From the IMG/VR virus record IMGVR_UViG_3300031575_000002, positions 1-26,900 of that record: 26,900 bases of DNA; one strand, 5' to 3'. The position numbers were made by a program, and so were the translations under genes. Positions within the stretch are counted from its first letter, which is position 1, and every line of letters starts with the position of its first letter. The notes beneath the pieces were generated by a model. That model made no database searches, was not told the origin of the DNA, and was given only the letters and a program-made list of their open reading frames with translations. This DNA comes from a virus. Positions 19,577 to 26,900 of this stretch are shown piece by piece.

Positions 19577-22537
19577 ATGACCTGGACACTTAAATATTAT
19601 GACACGGATCACTGGGTAGATATAACCGATTATATTATTGAAATGACTAAATTCAAGTATTCGATGGACAATAGACTACAGGGTTCTCAAATGGTGTTAA
19701 ATATTGTCCTTGATGAGTCTGCTATTTATGGAGCTGGGAAATACAAGCTAACATTGGGAACAGGTGGGAATGAACATTATTTTCTATATCAGGCGCCTCC
19801 CGATGGGATTGAACTTCTTGCGGATAAAAAAGTATCTATAACTTTAATCGATTTCATATTTTATAATTTAGATAAAAGAGACCCTCTGCCAATAAGGGGG
19901 ATTATTCTCGGAAATTTAATATCTTATTGGAAATGTGATACTGATGGGAGCTTTCCCGATTTGTATGGAGGCTATGACGGAACTATTGTCGATGCTTCTT
20001 ATAGTATAGGGGGTAAAATTAATGGTTGTTATAAATTCGATAGTGATAATTTGGAATATGTAACAATAATAGGATTCCCGAATAAAGATATTTTTTCAAT
20101 TTCTTTATGGTTCAAATTAAAAGAAACCTGGGATAGTGGAAGTTCAGGCATAATGAATATTATTTCAAAAGATGATGGAACAGATGGTTTTGCCTTACAA
20201 TTTAATACTGCCGATAATGGCAAAATGAGATTTGCAACTAATCACGGAAATATCCAGACGGTTCAAGATTCTTGGACAGGTAGCCAATGGTATCATATTG
20301 TTGTTACTCAAACAGGGACTACTGGAGAGATTTGGGTAAATGGGGTATTGGATGTAACAGGTAACAATGGATATGCGGGATATGATAATATAGCCCTATA
20401 TATCGGGAAAAGATATAATGGAAATTATTTTGACGGATATATTGATGAGATTGGATTCTGGGATGATGTATTGTCAAAAAAAGAAATCCAGCATATACAT
20501 AATACACAAAAAGGTGCTATTGCATTGGGGAGTTGTAAGGTAAGTGGAAGTGTCTTTAGGGACTTTAAGACCAATTATAGGACAAGACAGCACAGTATCG
20601 ACATAAATGACTTTGAAACAAGTGATGATGAACATTTTAATGACTGGGTAGGAAATAATATCTATATCGAAGATAACCCTCGATATTCCTCTATTGGTAT
20701 GATAAAAGGAAGAAAAAGATATGGGCTTGAATTAGGTCAGACCCATATAAATATAAGAGACCTCTTCAGGGAAATAGCAATGGAAGAGGGTTTATCCCTG
20801 ACTGTTGATGAAGGGGATTTAATCGAAACTGAAAGTGATGACAGTGATGACATTTCATTATCAGGTATCAAGGGAATATGGGATTGTAAATTTGTAAATG
20901 GATTTATAGTAATTACTTATTCCGATACCGGACATTTTTATATCAGGACTTATGACACTGATGGCGTTGTGAAGGATACGGTTACTTTTGAAAGCAGGGA
21001 TTGGGACCATACAGGAGTCGGGGTTGATAATTTAGGCTATCTGATTTATCCAGACTATAATAACCAAAATTTTTATGTCCCGATTTACTATTGCAGTGAT
21101 TACGATTTAGCGAATAAAGACGCCGTGTATGATTTGAGAATTTATAAATATACGATTAATCCCACCACTGGAGCAATAACTCAGGTGTATATGAAAGATT
21201 TTAACGGTGAGTCTGATTTCCTTCACTATCAATCAGGGGATAGAGTGATTGGACAGAATCAATGGACAGACAGGGAACAATTCCATAGCACTACTGGAGA
21301 CAGTATAAGATTTAGAACTATGCCAATGCGAATGAGGGAAATCAAATTATATGTTGATGAGGATTATACTTATTTCGTTCTCTCTGAAGATAATGCCAAT
21401 CCTTCAGCGGGTTCTGGATACACTTATATAATAGATTTGAATTTAGAGAATGCAGGGGGTAGTCCCTGGTATTTGAAGTTTGCAGTTGATTATACCCATC
21501 CTGCTCACGGCTGGGAAGTTGATTATGTGTTCAACGATTTTGGCAATAATGCAATTATAGGAGTGGTTCCTGAATATGTTTATAATACTGTAACCTATGT
21601 TAGGCATAGAGAATTTTATAGAGTTGATTTAGCGGTATTGGATTTAGACCATTACGATGGATATGATACTTGTTCGGAAGTAGCAGAGGACAAACACGAA
21701 CAATTTACGCCTCCGGAACCTATCGTAGCCTGGAGGGAATCAATCAATTATATGTATACTGAAGACACAAGTCGGGAGCATTATTACTTTTTGCCATCAC
21801 TTCCTTCTGGCGTTTTATATACGAATGGAGTGAGAAACAATTATATCCGGGAGACTCACGACTTTATGGACTTGGAATTTGATAGCTATCCAGTAGGTTG
21901 TCATTACGGGACATCTTGGGATAGCTTTAATGACATTGCACTCAGCTGGAGAGATGACGCATGGGAAGATCCCACCGTATTAAAGTGGAGGGAAAGGGAA
22001 AATTACGCATACAAGCGGTTATACCTTTACCAATATTATGCGTATGCCAATAGGAAAGACCAATTCATTGATGGGTTTGTATCTACAGGCTTTTTCTACG
22101 AACAGAGGGATGGGAGTATCCGTTTATTCAGACATAAGACTTCCCCTGATAGCATAGGTACTTTAACCAGTTGTGAACTTTTCTCGAATAAGCTCGAAGG
22201 ATTCACAAAATTCGCAGATAAATACACTATCAAAATATTGGGAAGAAGTATGGAATATGGCTCGGGGCCCCGAGTTGATGAAATTCCAATTATCACAGGA
22301 AAATATGGGTGGATTTCACCTTCACAAGTTGATTATTACACGGATTGGGTTGATAAAATTAATGGAACGAAAGATGGTGTAATAGCCTATTTTGATTTAG
22401 GGAAGTTCTACGAAATCACAAGCACTTATCTTCCTGAGTTGGGGAAGAAATTTGTATTCACCGATAATTATAGATTGATTGAAGCCGAAGTCGACCTGTT
22501 GAATAGAACAGTCAAGTTAGTGGGGGTGAAGATATAA
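19577..22537 (+). CDS. Baseplate/tail-tip protein with an inserted LamG lectin-like domain
   Basis: 986 residues, base-adjacent to the tape measure. Residues 1-110 are beta-rich and look like the start of a tail hub (WVDITDYIIEMTKFKYSMDN). Residues about 112-315 are a LamG/concanavalin-like domain: SYWKCDTDG, FSISLWFKLKETW, GSQWYHIVVTQTGTTGEIWV and YFDGYIDEIGFWDDVLSKKE are its landmark strands. At about 315 the hub sequence resumes (SCKVSGSVFRDFKTNYR) and continues with a beta-propeller-like or beta-rich region to the end (VDKINGTKDGVIAYFDLGKF). By position it is the tail-tip protein; LamG domains usually bind carbohydrate, so host-surface recognition is the inferred role. No protease or hydrolase motif seen. 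Confidence 0.7.
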   Translation: MTWTLKYYDTDHWVDITDYIIEMTKFKYSMDNRLQGSQMVLNIVLDESAIYGAGKYKLTLGTGGNEHYFLYQAPPDGIELLADKKVSITLIDFIFYNLDKRDPLPIRGIILGNLISYWKCDTDGSFPDLYGGYDGTIVDASYSIGGKINGCYKFDSDNLEYVTIIGFPNKDIFSISLWFKLKETWDSGSSGIMNIISKDDGTDGFALQFNTADNGKMRFATNHGNIQTVQDSWTGSQWYHIVVTQTGTTGEIWVNGVLDVTGNNGYAGYDNIALYIGKRYNGNYFDGYIDEIGFWDDVLSKKEIQHIHNTQKGAIALGSCKVSGSVFRDFKTNYRTRQHSIDINDFETSDDEHFNDWVGNNIYIEDNPRYSSIGMIKGRKRYGLELGQTHINIRDLFREIAMEEGLSLTVDEGDLIETESDDSDDISLSGIKGIWDCKFVNGFIVITYSDTGHFYIRTYDTDGVVKDTVTFESRDWDHTGVGVDNLGYLIYPDYNNQNFYVPIYYCSDYDLANKDAVYDLRIYKYTINPTTGAITQVYMKDFNGESDFLHYQSGDRVIGQNQWTDREQFHSTTGDSIRFRTMPMRMREIKLYVDEDYTYFVLSEDNANPSAGSGYTYIIDLNLENAGGSPWYLKFAVDYTHPAHGWEVDYVFNDFGNNAIIGVVPEYVYNTVTYVRHREFYRVDLAVLDLDHYDGYDTCSEVAEDKHEQFTPPEPIVAWRESINYMYTEDTSREHYYFLPSLPSGVLYTNGVRNNYIRETHDFMDLEFDSYPVGCHYGTSWDSFNDIALSWRDDAWEDPTVLKWRERENYAYKRLYLYQYYAYANRKDQFIDGFVSTGFFYEQRDGSIRLFRHKTSPDSIGTLTSCELFSNKLEGFTKFADKYTIKILGRSMEYGSGPRVDEIPIITGKYGWISPSQVDYYTDWVDKINGTKDGVIAYFDLGKFYEITSTYLPELGKKFVFTDNYRLIEAEVDLLNRTVKLVGVKI

Positions 22538-22538
22538 T

Positions 22539-23588
22539 ATGGATAAATTAATGTGGGGTTCGGCTCGACCACTCTTCAGAATTGGAACTAATCGGTATGT
22601 CTTGAATCAACCTGTGTCCGAGCACGGTATAAAATTCCCTAAGCAGATAGTCTTAAATGAATCGTGGAACGGGAAGTTATATGAGCATAATTTAGGGCAT
22701 AGGGGGATTTTTACAGTTGGATATGACCTCCTCGATAGACCCTCCACGGAGGTTATGAAGGACATCCTGAATAGTAGCTCGGATATTTATATGCGACCAC
22801 ACTTCAATTTCTGGAAGGAATATTTGATACGGTGCGTGAATGGGTTTGAATTGGATAGATTCGGGAAGGCGAATCAACCTTATAAGGGAACTTTATCATT
22901 CGAAACAATTAACCTTGAATCCACGATACCCGCTGAAAGCTCGGGTTGTTTCTATTTAGGTGATAATGATTATTGGACTACGGGGGCTTTAACGGACAAT
23001 CTGATTGGGGATGTATCTGTTGAATTTTGGGTTCGTTGGCAAGACCCTTATGGATCAAAAAGAATAATGTATTTTACTGATATTGACCCTCCAAGTGGAG
23101 TGAATTGGCAAATTGATACTGAAACTGGAGGCACACTTGCCTTTATAACGGGACCCCCTGCAGTAGGTCACCATATGGCAACGCCTGCAGGAACTTTTCT
23201 CCCAAACGAATGGTATCACATTGTTTGCAAAAGAATAAATACCGATGACAAATATATTATTGTAGATGGAGTTGAAAAAGCCTCGGGTTCTGATTTATTG
23301 GCAGCAAACAATCTTAACTCACTCAAAATTGGAGAGACTGTAACGGGTTTCGATGGACATATTCAAACTTGCAGAGCCTATGACCAGGACATAACAGCAT
23401 ATAATAATATTGCAATTGAGGCAATCCCCTCAACTTACATTTCAAATTTAAAAATCTGGATTGATTTTAGTAGTGGACTTGGAACTGACCTATCGGGAAA
23501 TTCAAATGATATGACCTTAAAAGGAAATTCAAACTTCAAAAAAGAGTCATTCCCCGATAAGGGATACGAGATAAATGTTTTAACCTAA
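22539..23588 (+). CDS. Second LamG-domain tail protein
   Basis: 349 residues. The N-terminal 130 residues form a beta-rich attachment module (FRIGTNRYVLNQPVSEHG; YDLLDRPSTEVMKDILNSSS; FWKEYLIRCVNGFELDRFG). From about 140 a LamG domain follows: CFYLGDNDYWTTGALTDNL, VSVEFWVRWQDPYG, NEWYHIVCKRINTDDKYIIV and SLKIGETVTGFDGHIQTC, with a final strand IDFSSGLGTDLSGNSND. It begins one base after the stop of the tail-tip gene. A tail appendage or receptor-binding accessory is likely; carbohydrate binding is inferred. Confidence 0.65.
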   Translation: MDKLMWGSARPLFRIGTNRYVLNQPVSEHGIKFPKQIVLNESWNGKLYEHNLGHRGIFTVGYDLLDRPSTEVMKDILNSSSDIYMRPHFNFWKEYLIRCVNGFELDRFGKANQPYKGTLSFETINLESTIPAESSGCFYLGDNDYWTTGALTDNLIGDVSVEFWVRWQDPYGSKRIMYFTDIDPPSGVNWQIDTETGGTLAFITGPPAVGHHMATPAGTFLPNEWYHIVCKRINTDDKYIIVDGVEKASGSDLLAANNLNSLKIGETVTGFDGHIQTCRAYDQDITAYNNIAIEAIPSTYISNLKIWIDFSSGLGTDLSGNSNDMTLKGNSNFKKESFPDKGYEINVLT

Positions 23589-23598
23589 AGGAGGAAAT

Positions 23599-24024
23599 AT
23601 GAAAAAAGTATTGTTTGTATTTGTTATTTTATTCCCCATCTTATTGATTGGAAGCACAGATTTAGTAAGGCACGAACTGGCGAGGGACTACGATTATATC
23701 ATCTTCGGAGATACAAATGAAATCTCAATCACCGCCTCAGCCGATATTGACACCTTGTATGTTCCATTAATTGAGATAGCGCACTACAATTTTCAGACCT
23801 CGGTTATATTCGGGACGGACTCGGTTGACGCATATTACAAAGAGGCAATGACCATTGCGGATTTAGACTCAATCTCCTGGGTTGTCTATGATGAATTGGG
23901 AACTGATGATGAATCGATATATTCCTTTTGTCTTTCCGCTGCAAGATACCTCAAAATAATGTATGTGGTTTACACGAAAAGCGCCGAGAAATTTCACTGG
24001 CGCATTGGTCTCTGGAGGTATTAA
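23599..24024 (+). CDS. Exported beta-rich protein near the tail genes
   Basis: 141 residues with AAGGAGGAAAT before ATG. Residues 1-19 are a classic signal peptide (MKKVLFVFVILFPILLIGS). The mature part alternates beta strands and is acidic (ISITASADIDTLYVPLIEIA; SISWVVYDELGTDDES) and ends FHWRIGLWRY. Its layout resembles the 13040 protein (signal peptide, threonine/aspartate-rich beta domain, an ARYLK.. strand near the end), so the two may be distant paralogs; sequence identity is too low to judge by eye. An exported or surface role, such as blocking superinfection, is speculation. Confidence 0.55.
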   Translation: MKKVLFVFVILFPILLIGSTDLVRHELARDYDYIIFGDTNEISITASADIDTLYVPLIEIAHYNFQTSVIFGTDSVDAYYKEAMTIADLDSISWVVYDELGTDDESIYSFCLSAARYLKIMYVVYTKSAEKFHWRIGLWRY

Positions 24025-24590
24025 TGAGAAAGTTATTAATCATATTGTTAATCTTTTAGACCTTTTCATTATTTGGTTGGGCGAAGTGGTCAGAGCAACA
24101 ATGGATATGTAACTATGAGGTGGATTCGATATATGTGGCACAGATGGATGCAAGTAATGGTTTTGGTGTAACTCTAAATTTAGATGCCAAACGGGGAACA
24201 GAAACAGATTTTTTATATATCAAGATGGCTGTTAATGGCGGAGTTTGGTTCTATGATTTAGATGAAGTAACCTGTGATTCCGCGAGGATTGATTCTATAA
24301 ATTGGCAAATGAACATATACGCCAGTGATGCTGATACTATATATTTAGGATATATTGACCTTATGGGTGGGAATTGTAATCAAGCAGATTTTGTAACAAC
24401 TGATACAATAATTAAGAGTTCTAACACGGGTTGTTGGGATACGACTGTTGTTTTTGACCAGAGAATAAATAAATCGAATAAACGATATTTCCCATATATA
24501 AATCTTGTTGAAACTTCAAATAATGTGCATCTTTGTAGACTTATCCTCTGCTACAAAGCCTACAATTTGAGATATGGGATACCTCAATAA
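24024..24590 (+). pseudogene. Signal-peptide gene interrupted by an in-frame amber codon
   Basis: Reading from ATG 24024, which has GGAGG five bases upstream, the frame is MRKLLIILLIF, then TAG at 24057-24059, then TFSLFGWAKWSEQQW and on without a break to TAA at 24588-24590 (188 sense positions). The amber codon splits the hydrophobic core of a signal peptide. Downstream, GTG 24120 could restart a 156-residue product, but only GAG lies before it, so restart would be weak. The mature region is beta-rich with cysteines (DEVTCDSARID, GNCNQAD, SNTGCWD), similar in style to the 23599 gene. Options: a nonsense mutation, a sequencing or assembly change, amber suppression, or restart at 24120. TAG is a normal stop elsewhere in this window, so genome-wide recoding is unlikely. 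Confidence 0.6.
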
Positions 24591-24982
24591 TGATATTTCT
24601 ACTCCTCACCCTTGCAACTATGGGAGAATATCAAGCGACTCACTTTGAGTTTGATAAATTCTCACTGGGTAAGGATAAAATTGCCCATATTGCAATCGGT
24701 GCAGGAGTGGGAGAAATAACCAATGAATGGTTAAGAAATGATAATTTAAGGTGGAAGGACAGATTAATGATAACCACTTTTATCGGTTTTATTGCTGGAT
24801 ATGCGATAGAAGGTTATGACATTAGGCAAGGTGGGTATGCTGATGGCTATGATTGGCTGGCTACGGGATTAGGTTCTACGCTGGGATTCTTTATAGGAGA
24901 GTGGATTTATAACAGGAACAGAGAGCCTGATATTGAACAGCGAACAAATCGGGCAATAAAAAAATGCAGATGCGGGAGGTGA
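24590..24982 (+). CDS. YfiM/VanZ-like small membrane protein (first of a pair)
   Basis: 130 residues; start overlaps the previous stop (TAATG). N-terminal 11 residues are hydrophobic (MIFLLLTLATM), possibly a signal. A motif D29-K-x-x-H33 (GKDKIAHIAIG) precedes a helix; then a hydrophobic helix (ITTFIGFIAGYAIEGYD, with Glu74 and Asp77), Asp85 and Asp88 in GYADGYDW, and a final hydrophobic helix (LATGLGSTLGFFIGEWIY). This conserved acidic/histidine pattern in the membrane is shared with YfiM (DUF2279) and VanZ-like proteins. The tail is basic with CRC. Placed in the lysis cassette; function unknown. Confidence 0.6.
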   Translation: MIFLLLTLATMGEYQATHFEFDKFSLGKDKIAHIAIGAGVGEITNEWLRNDNLRWKDRLMITTFIGFIAGYAIEGYDIRQGGYADGYDWLATGLGSTLGFFIGEWIYNRNREPDIEQRTNRAIKKCRCGR

Positions 24983-24986
24983 AGTA

Positions 24987-25235
24987 ATGCAATGGTCAAA
25001 AGATAATTGGTTCGGGGGAAATATCCCCATAAACGATAAACTGGCACACTTTGGAACTGCAATGATTGGGACTCGACTTTTGGTGATTTTCGGCGCCCCT
25101 CTGGGCTGGATACTGGGGATTACGATAGCGGTTTCAATCGGGAAAGAACTCTATGATATGAGATTCAATGATGGGTTTTCAAAATGGGATTTGATTTATG
25201 ATTTTATCGGTATTGGAATGGGATTGATACCATAA
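24987..25235 (+). CDS. YfiM/VanZ-like small membrane protein (second of a pair)
   Basis: 82 residues with GGAGG before ATG. The same signature as its upstream neighbour: NDKLAHFG (Asp17, Lys18, His21), a hydrophobic helix (LGWILGITIAVSIGKELYD with Glu54 and Asp57), Asp62/Asp68/Asp72 in NDGFSKWDLIYD, and a final GIGMGL helix end. It lacks the extra N-terminal signal and C-terminal basic tail. Two adjacent paralogs of this type are unusual. Possible roles are holin or antiholin, envelope modification, or lipid-pyrophosphate chemistry as in distant VanZ/PAP2-like folds; none is demonstrated. Confidence 0.55.
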   Translation: MQWSKDNWFGGNIPINDKLAHFGTAMIGTRLLVIFGAPLGWILGITIAVSIGKELYDMRFNDGFSKWDLIYDFIGIGMGLIP

Positions 25236-25244
25236 GGAGGCAAA

Positions 25245-25484
25245 TTGAAAAACAAAGGGCACGTAATAACTAATGGAAGAACTTTGTGGATATGGATATT
25301 AATAGGTTCTTTTGCAATTGGAGCAACAATAACTATAGGGTTAAAATGGGATCAGATTGATAGAAATGAGCAAGACATTGAGATAATGGAAATTGAACAA
25401 AGAGAACAAAGAGATGTACTGATCCGAATAGATGAAAATGTGAAGGATATTAAAGACGATATAACAGAATTAAAGGCAAGATAG
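25245..25484 (+). CDS. Membrane-anchored coiled-coil protein, XhlA-like/holin-associated
   Basis: 79 residues from TTG 25245, with AGGAGG four bases upstream. Residues 14-33 form one transmembrane helix (WIWILIGSFAIGATITIGL), then a heptad-patterned charged helix (DQIDRNEQDIEIMEIEQREQ). This layout is that of the small hemolysin-XhlA-type or phage membrane coiled-coil proteins near holin genes; here the helix is N-terminal. Function in lysis is inferred from position. The stop is TAG. Confidence 0.5.
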   Translation: MKNKGHVITNGRTLWIWILIGSFAIGATITIGLKWDQIDRNEQDIEIMEIEQREQRDVLIRIDENVKDIKDDITELKAR

Positions 25485-25492
25485 GAGGTAAT

Positions 25493-25699
25493 ATGAAAAA
25501 TAAATGGGGTAGCAGAAAATTTCTACCGCTGGCAGTAATGGGGGGATTAATGATTATAGGAACTCTAAAAGGGTTCTTCTTCAATCTCTCTCCAGAGGCG
25601 TGGAGTTTCATAAAGGTTTCTTTGACCCCTGCGTTTATTTTATTCTCGGGCTGGTATTGTAAAATTAATATCGACCAGAAAATACTCGAAAAGAAATGA
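25493..25699 (+). CDS. Holin-like two-helix membrane protein
   Basis: 68 residues with AGGAGG before ATG. The N-terminus KNKWGSRKF precedes two hydrophobic helices (LPLAVMGGLMIIGTLKGFF at 11-29; VSLTPAFILFSGWYC at 42-56), then a short charged tail. WGSRKF followed by LxxxxG... and SPEAWxxI is a pattern shared with several phage holin-like proteins next to an endopeptidase. It probably helps release the peptidase coded next door. The next gene starts four bases before its stop. Confidence 0.6.
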   Translation: MKNKWGSRKFLPLAVMGGLMIIGTLKGFFFNLSPEAWSFIKVSLTPAFILFSGWYCKINIDQKILEKK

Positions 25700-26283
25700 T
25701 GGACTTAAAAGACTTGAAGTCAATAGACCTATCTGAGCATTTTCGGGCTTCTGAAATATTCTATTCTAACCAATACAAGGTTGTCACCATTGCGGAAGAA
25801 AGTCCCCTTCACAGAGTTCAGTTAAGACTGGCTATAAGATTGGCACACGAACTTTTAGAACCCATTAGACATCAAGCAAATAATATGGGAAAGGATAGCA
25901 AGATGATTATCAGCGGAGGGGCAAGAAATGCGGAGACACACAAGGCAATGGAACGGTTTAATCCTATCCCACCCTCGCAAACATCTGACCATTCATTTAT
26001 GAATCATTATTGGCCTCTCGGAGTTGGAGCAATTGATTGGTATATTCCTGGATTTTTCACTCAAGCAATGGAAGTGCTTTATAAATGGACTATCCAAAAT
26101 ATCGACCCAGAACTTTATGGGCAGATAATTATCTATCCTGAAAGCACTCACAGTTTTATTCACATCTCTAATCCCAAAAGTGTCCTGGGAATGGTAGGAG
26201 CAACAATAAAAATACCCGAAGGTAGAAAGCAATTAGTTTATACAAGAAGTAAGGGATTTGAACCCTTTAATGGAGGTGTCTAA
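25696..26283 (+). CDS. M15-type peptidase endolysin
   Basis: 195 residues from ATG 25696, with an overlapping ATG. The N-terminal region (LSEHFRASEIFYS, 12-24) matches the usual opening LSxHFxxxEF of phage M15_3 peptidases. Catalytic landmarks: IISGGARNAETH (71-82), SDHS with zinc ligand His99, GAIDW with Asp114, and FIHIS with His156. Between His99 and Asp114 there are 14 residues instead of the usual six, an insertion of about eight (FMNHYWPL). Such enzymes cut peptide cross-links in peptidoglycan. The lysis cassette context is strong. Confidence 0.8.
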   Translation: MMDLKDLKSIDLSEHFRASEIFYSNQYKVVTIAEESPLHRVQLRLAIRLAHELLEPIRHQANNMGKDSKMIISGGARNAETHKAMERFNPIPPSQTSDHSFMNHYWPLGVGAIDWYIPGFFTQAMEVLYKWTIQNIDPELYGQIIIYPESTHSFIHISNPKSVLGMVGATIKIPEGRKQLVYTRSKGFEPFNGGV

Positions 26284-26900
26284 TGTGGAAAGTTTATCTA
26301 ATTAGAAGTATCCCTTGGATCAAGAAAAATTTGAAGTGGATAATCTCAGCAATTGTAATCATCTGGATTGCGAGTTGGATTCATAATATAAAGGCAACAC
26401 ATAGAAGGCAAGTCTACGAACTTGAACAGGTAAATATATTAGTCAGAAGAATGATGGTAAATCAGTGGGAAAAAGACAGCCTTTCGATAGTGAAGAAGGC
26501 AGAGGAAAATGAGGAACTAAAAGGGATACTTGAATCACAGGTCAAGGCTACCGTAAAATTCAAAGACCTCTACCTCCGCGAAAAAGCGAGGGCAACAATA
26601 ACGGACACCACTGCATTGGCGGAATTTACAAAAGAAACAAAATGTCACTTTGCTTGGGGATGGACTAAAGCAAATCTCATAACTGGAGAATCGGAATACA
26701 ATTTGTCGGTCGTATCTCAACCGGTGAATTTACAGATAGATATAACAAAAATCAAGAAGGGCGAAATTTTTGGTCGAGTCAAGGCAAGTAGTGATTGTCT
26801 TGAGATTGGGAAAGTAAAATTCAATGTTCCACCGGAGTTAGATCTGCAAGTTGAATATAAGACTGATTGGAAAACAGCAGGGGTTATATTTAGTCTTGGT
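26283..26900 (+). CDS. Membrane-anchored coiled-coil protein, spanin-like (3' end missing)
   Basis: 206 residues visible, running off the right edge with no stop. The start overlaps the peptidase stop (TAATG). Residues 15-34 are a transmembrane helix (KNLKWIISAIVIIWIASWIH), then a coiled coil (about 40-110: QVYELEQVNILVRRMM; VKKAEENEELKGILESQ) and a beta-rich domain from about 120 (CHFAWGWTKANLITGES). One membrane span plus a periplasmic coiled coil next to an endolysin recalls an inner-membrane spanin or Rz-like protein, but the beta domain is atypical, and an unrelated structural protein is possible. Confidence 0.55.
   Translation, partial: MWKVYLIRSIPWIKKNLKWIISAIVIIWIASWIHNIKATHRRQVYELEQVNILVRRMMVNQWEKDSLSIVKKAEENEELKGILESQVKATVKFKDLYLREKARATITDTTALAEFTKETKCHFAWGWTKANLITGESEYNLSVVSQPVNLQIDITKIKKGEIFGRVKASSDCLEIGKVKFNVPPELDLQVEYKTDWKTAGVIFSLG

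Noticed and set aside
19577-23588. Diversity-generating retroelement acting on the LamG tail proteins
   Set aside because: No reverse transcriptase, template repeat or variable repeat is visible in the window.
24057-24059. Genome-wide reassignment of TAG to an amino acid
   Set aside because: TAG ends several well-defined genes here (protease, 13040 gene, capsid, 25245 gene), each with a ribosome binding site and a new start directly after it.
1-26900. Integrase, attachment sites, tRNA genes, insertion sequences or defence genes
   Set aside because: None could be recognised on either strand; the integrase expected of a temperate phage is probably outside the window.

Overview
The window is a stretch of a tailed, temperate bacteriophage genome, integrated or free. 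It holds an S24-type lysogeny repressor, a replication/recombination module, the full packaging-head-tail gene order of a siphophage with HK97-type head genes, and a lysis cassette. No chromosomal housekeeping gene, integrase, attachment site, tRNA, CRISPR array or insertion sequence was seen. The DNA is AT-rich, genes are packed with ATGA or TAATG overlaps, ribosome binding sites are strong AGGAGG types, promoters look sigma70-like, and TTG/GTG starts are fairly common. The host is therefore a bacterium; it cannot be named from this sequence. LamG lectin domains, several signal-peptide proteins and a possible membrane-anchored spanin-like protein at the right edge fit a didermic host, but that is inference.

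Layout. (1) 1-3740, minus strand: an early operon read leftwards from a promoter near 3872-3899. It carries small accessory genes, then two recombination-type proteins; the last runs off the left edge. (2) 3741-4796: the lysogeny switch, with the LexA/CI-like repressor (minus), AT-rich dyads with a shared core at both control regions, and face-to-face promoters upstream of the repressor. (3) 4797-7888, plus strand: a small HTH regulator, a DnaD/Lin1244-like replication initiator with repeats inside it, an Hjc-like Holliday junction resolvase, and a run of tiny genes of which four encode membrane proteins of 29-73 residues. Two structured terminator-like elements bracket the replication gene. 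(4) 7889-13039: an array of 11-bp repeats, small and large terminase, a portal fused to a MuF-type domain, and a prohead protease with a probable scaffold tail. (5) 13040-17889: a secreted beta-rich protein, major capsid protein, head-tail connectors, tail terminator, tail tube, and tail chaperone G with a T TTT TTT slippery site giving a G-T fusion. (6) 17879-24590: tape measure, a baseplate/tail-tip protein with an inserted LamG domain, a second LamG protein, and two signal-peptide genes, one interrupted by an in-frame amber codon. (7) 24590-26900: two tandem YfiM/VanZ-like membrane proteins, two holin-like proteins, an M15-type peptidase and a membrane-anchored coiled-coil protein cut by the right edge.

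How it works together (inference from known phages): the autocleavable repressor keeps the leftward and rightward early promoters off. Induction releases recombination and replication genes, terminase packages DNA starting probably at the repeat array before the small terminase gene, and the late genes build a non-contractile tail (no sheath gene) of roughly 85 nm if the 565-residue tape measure follows the usual 1.5 angstrom per residue rule.

Signals most worth a second look are the amber codon inside a signal peptide (24057-24059), the 11-bp repeat array ahead of terS (7903-7951), the structured element with alternative hairpins that buries the resolvase ribosome binding site (6183-6247), the tandem YfiM-like pair in the lysis region, and the micro-membrane-protein cluster (6770-7373).
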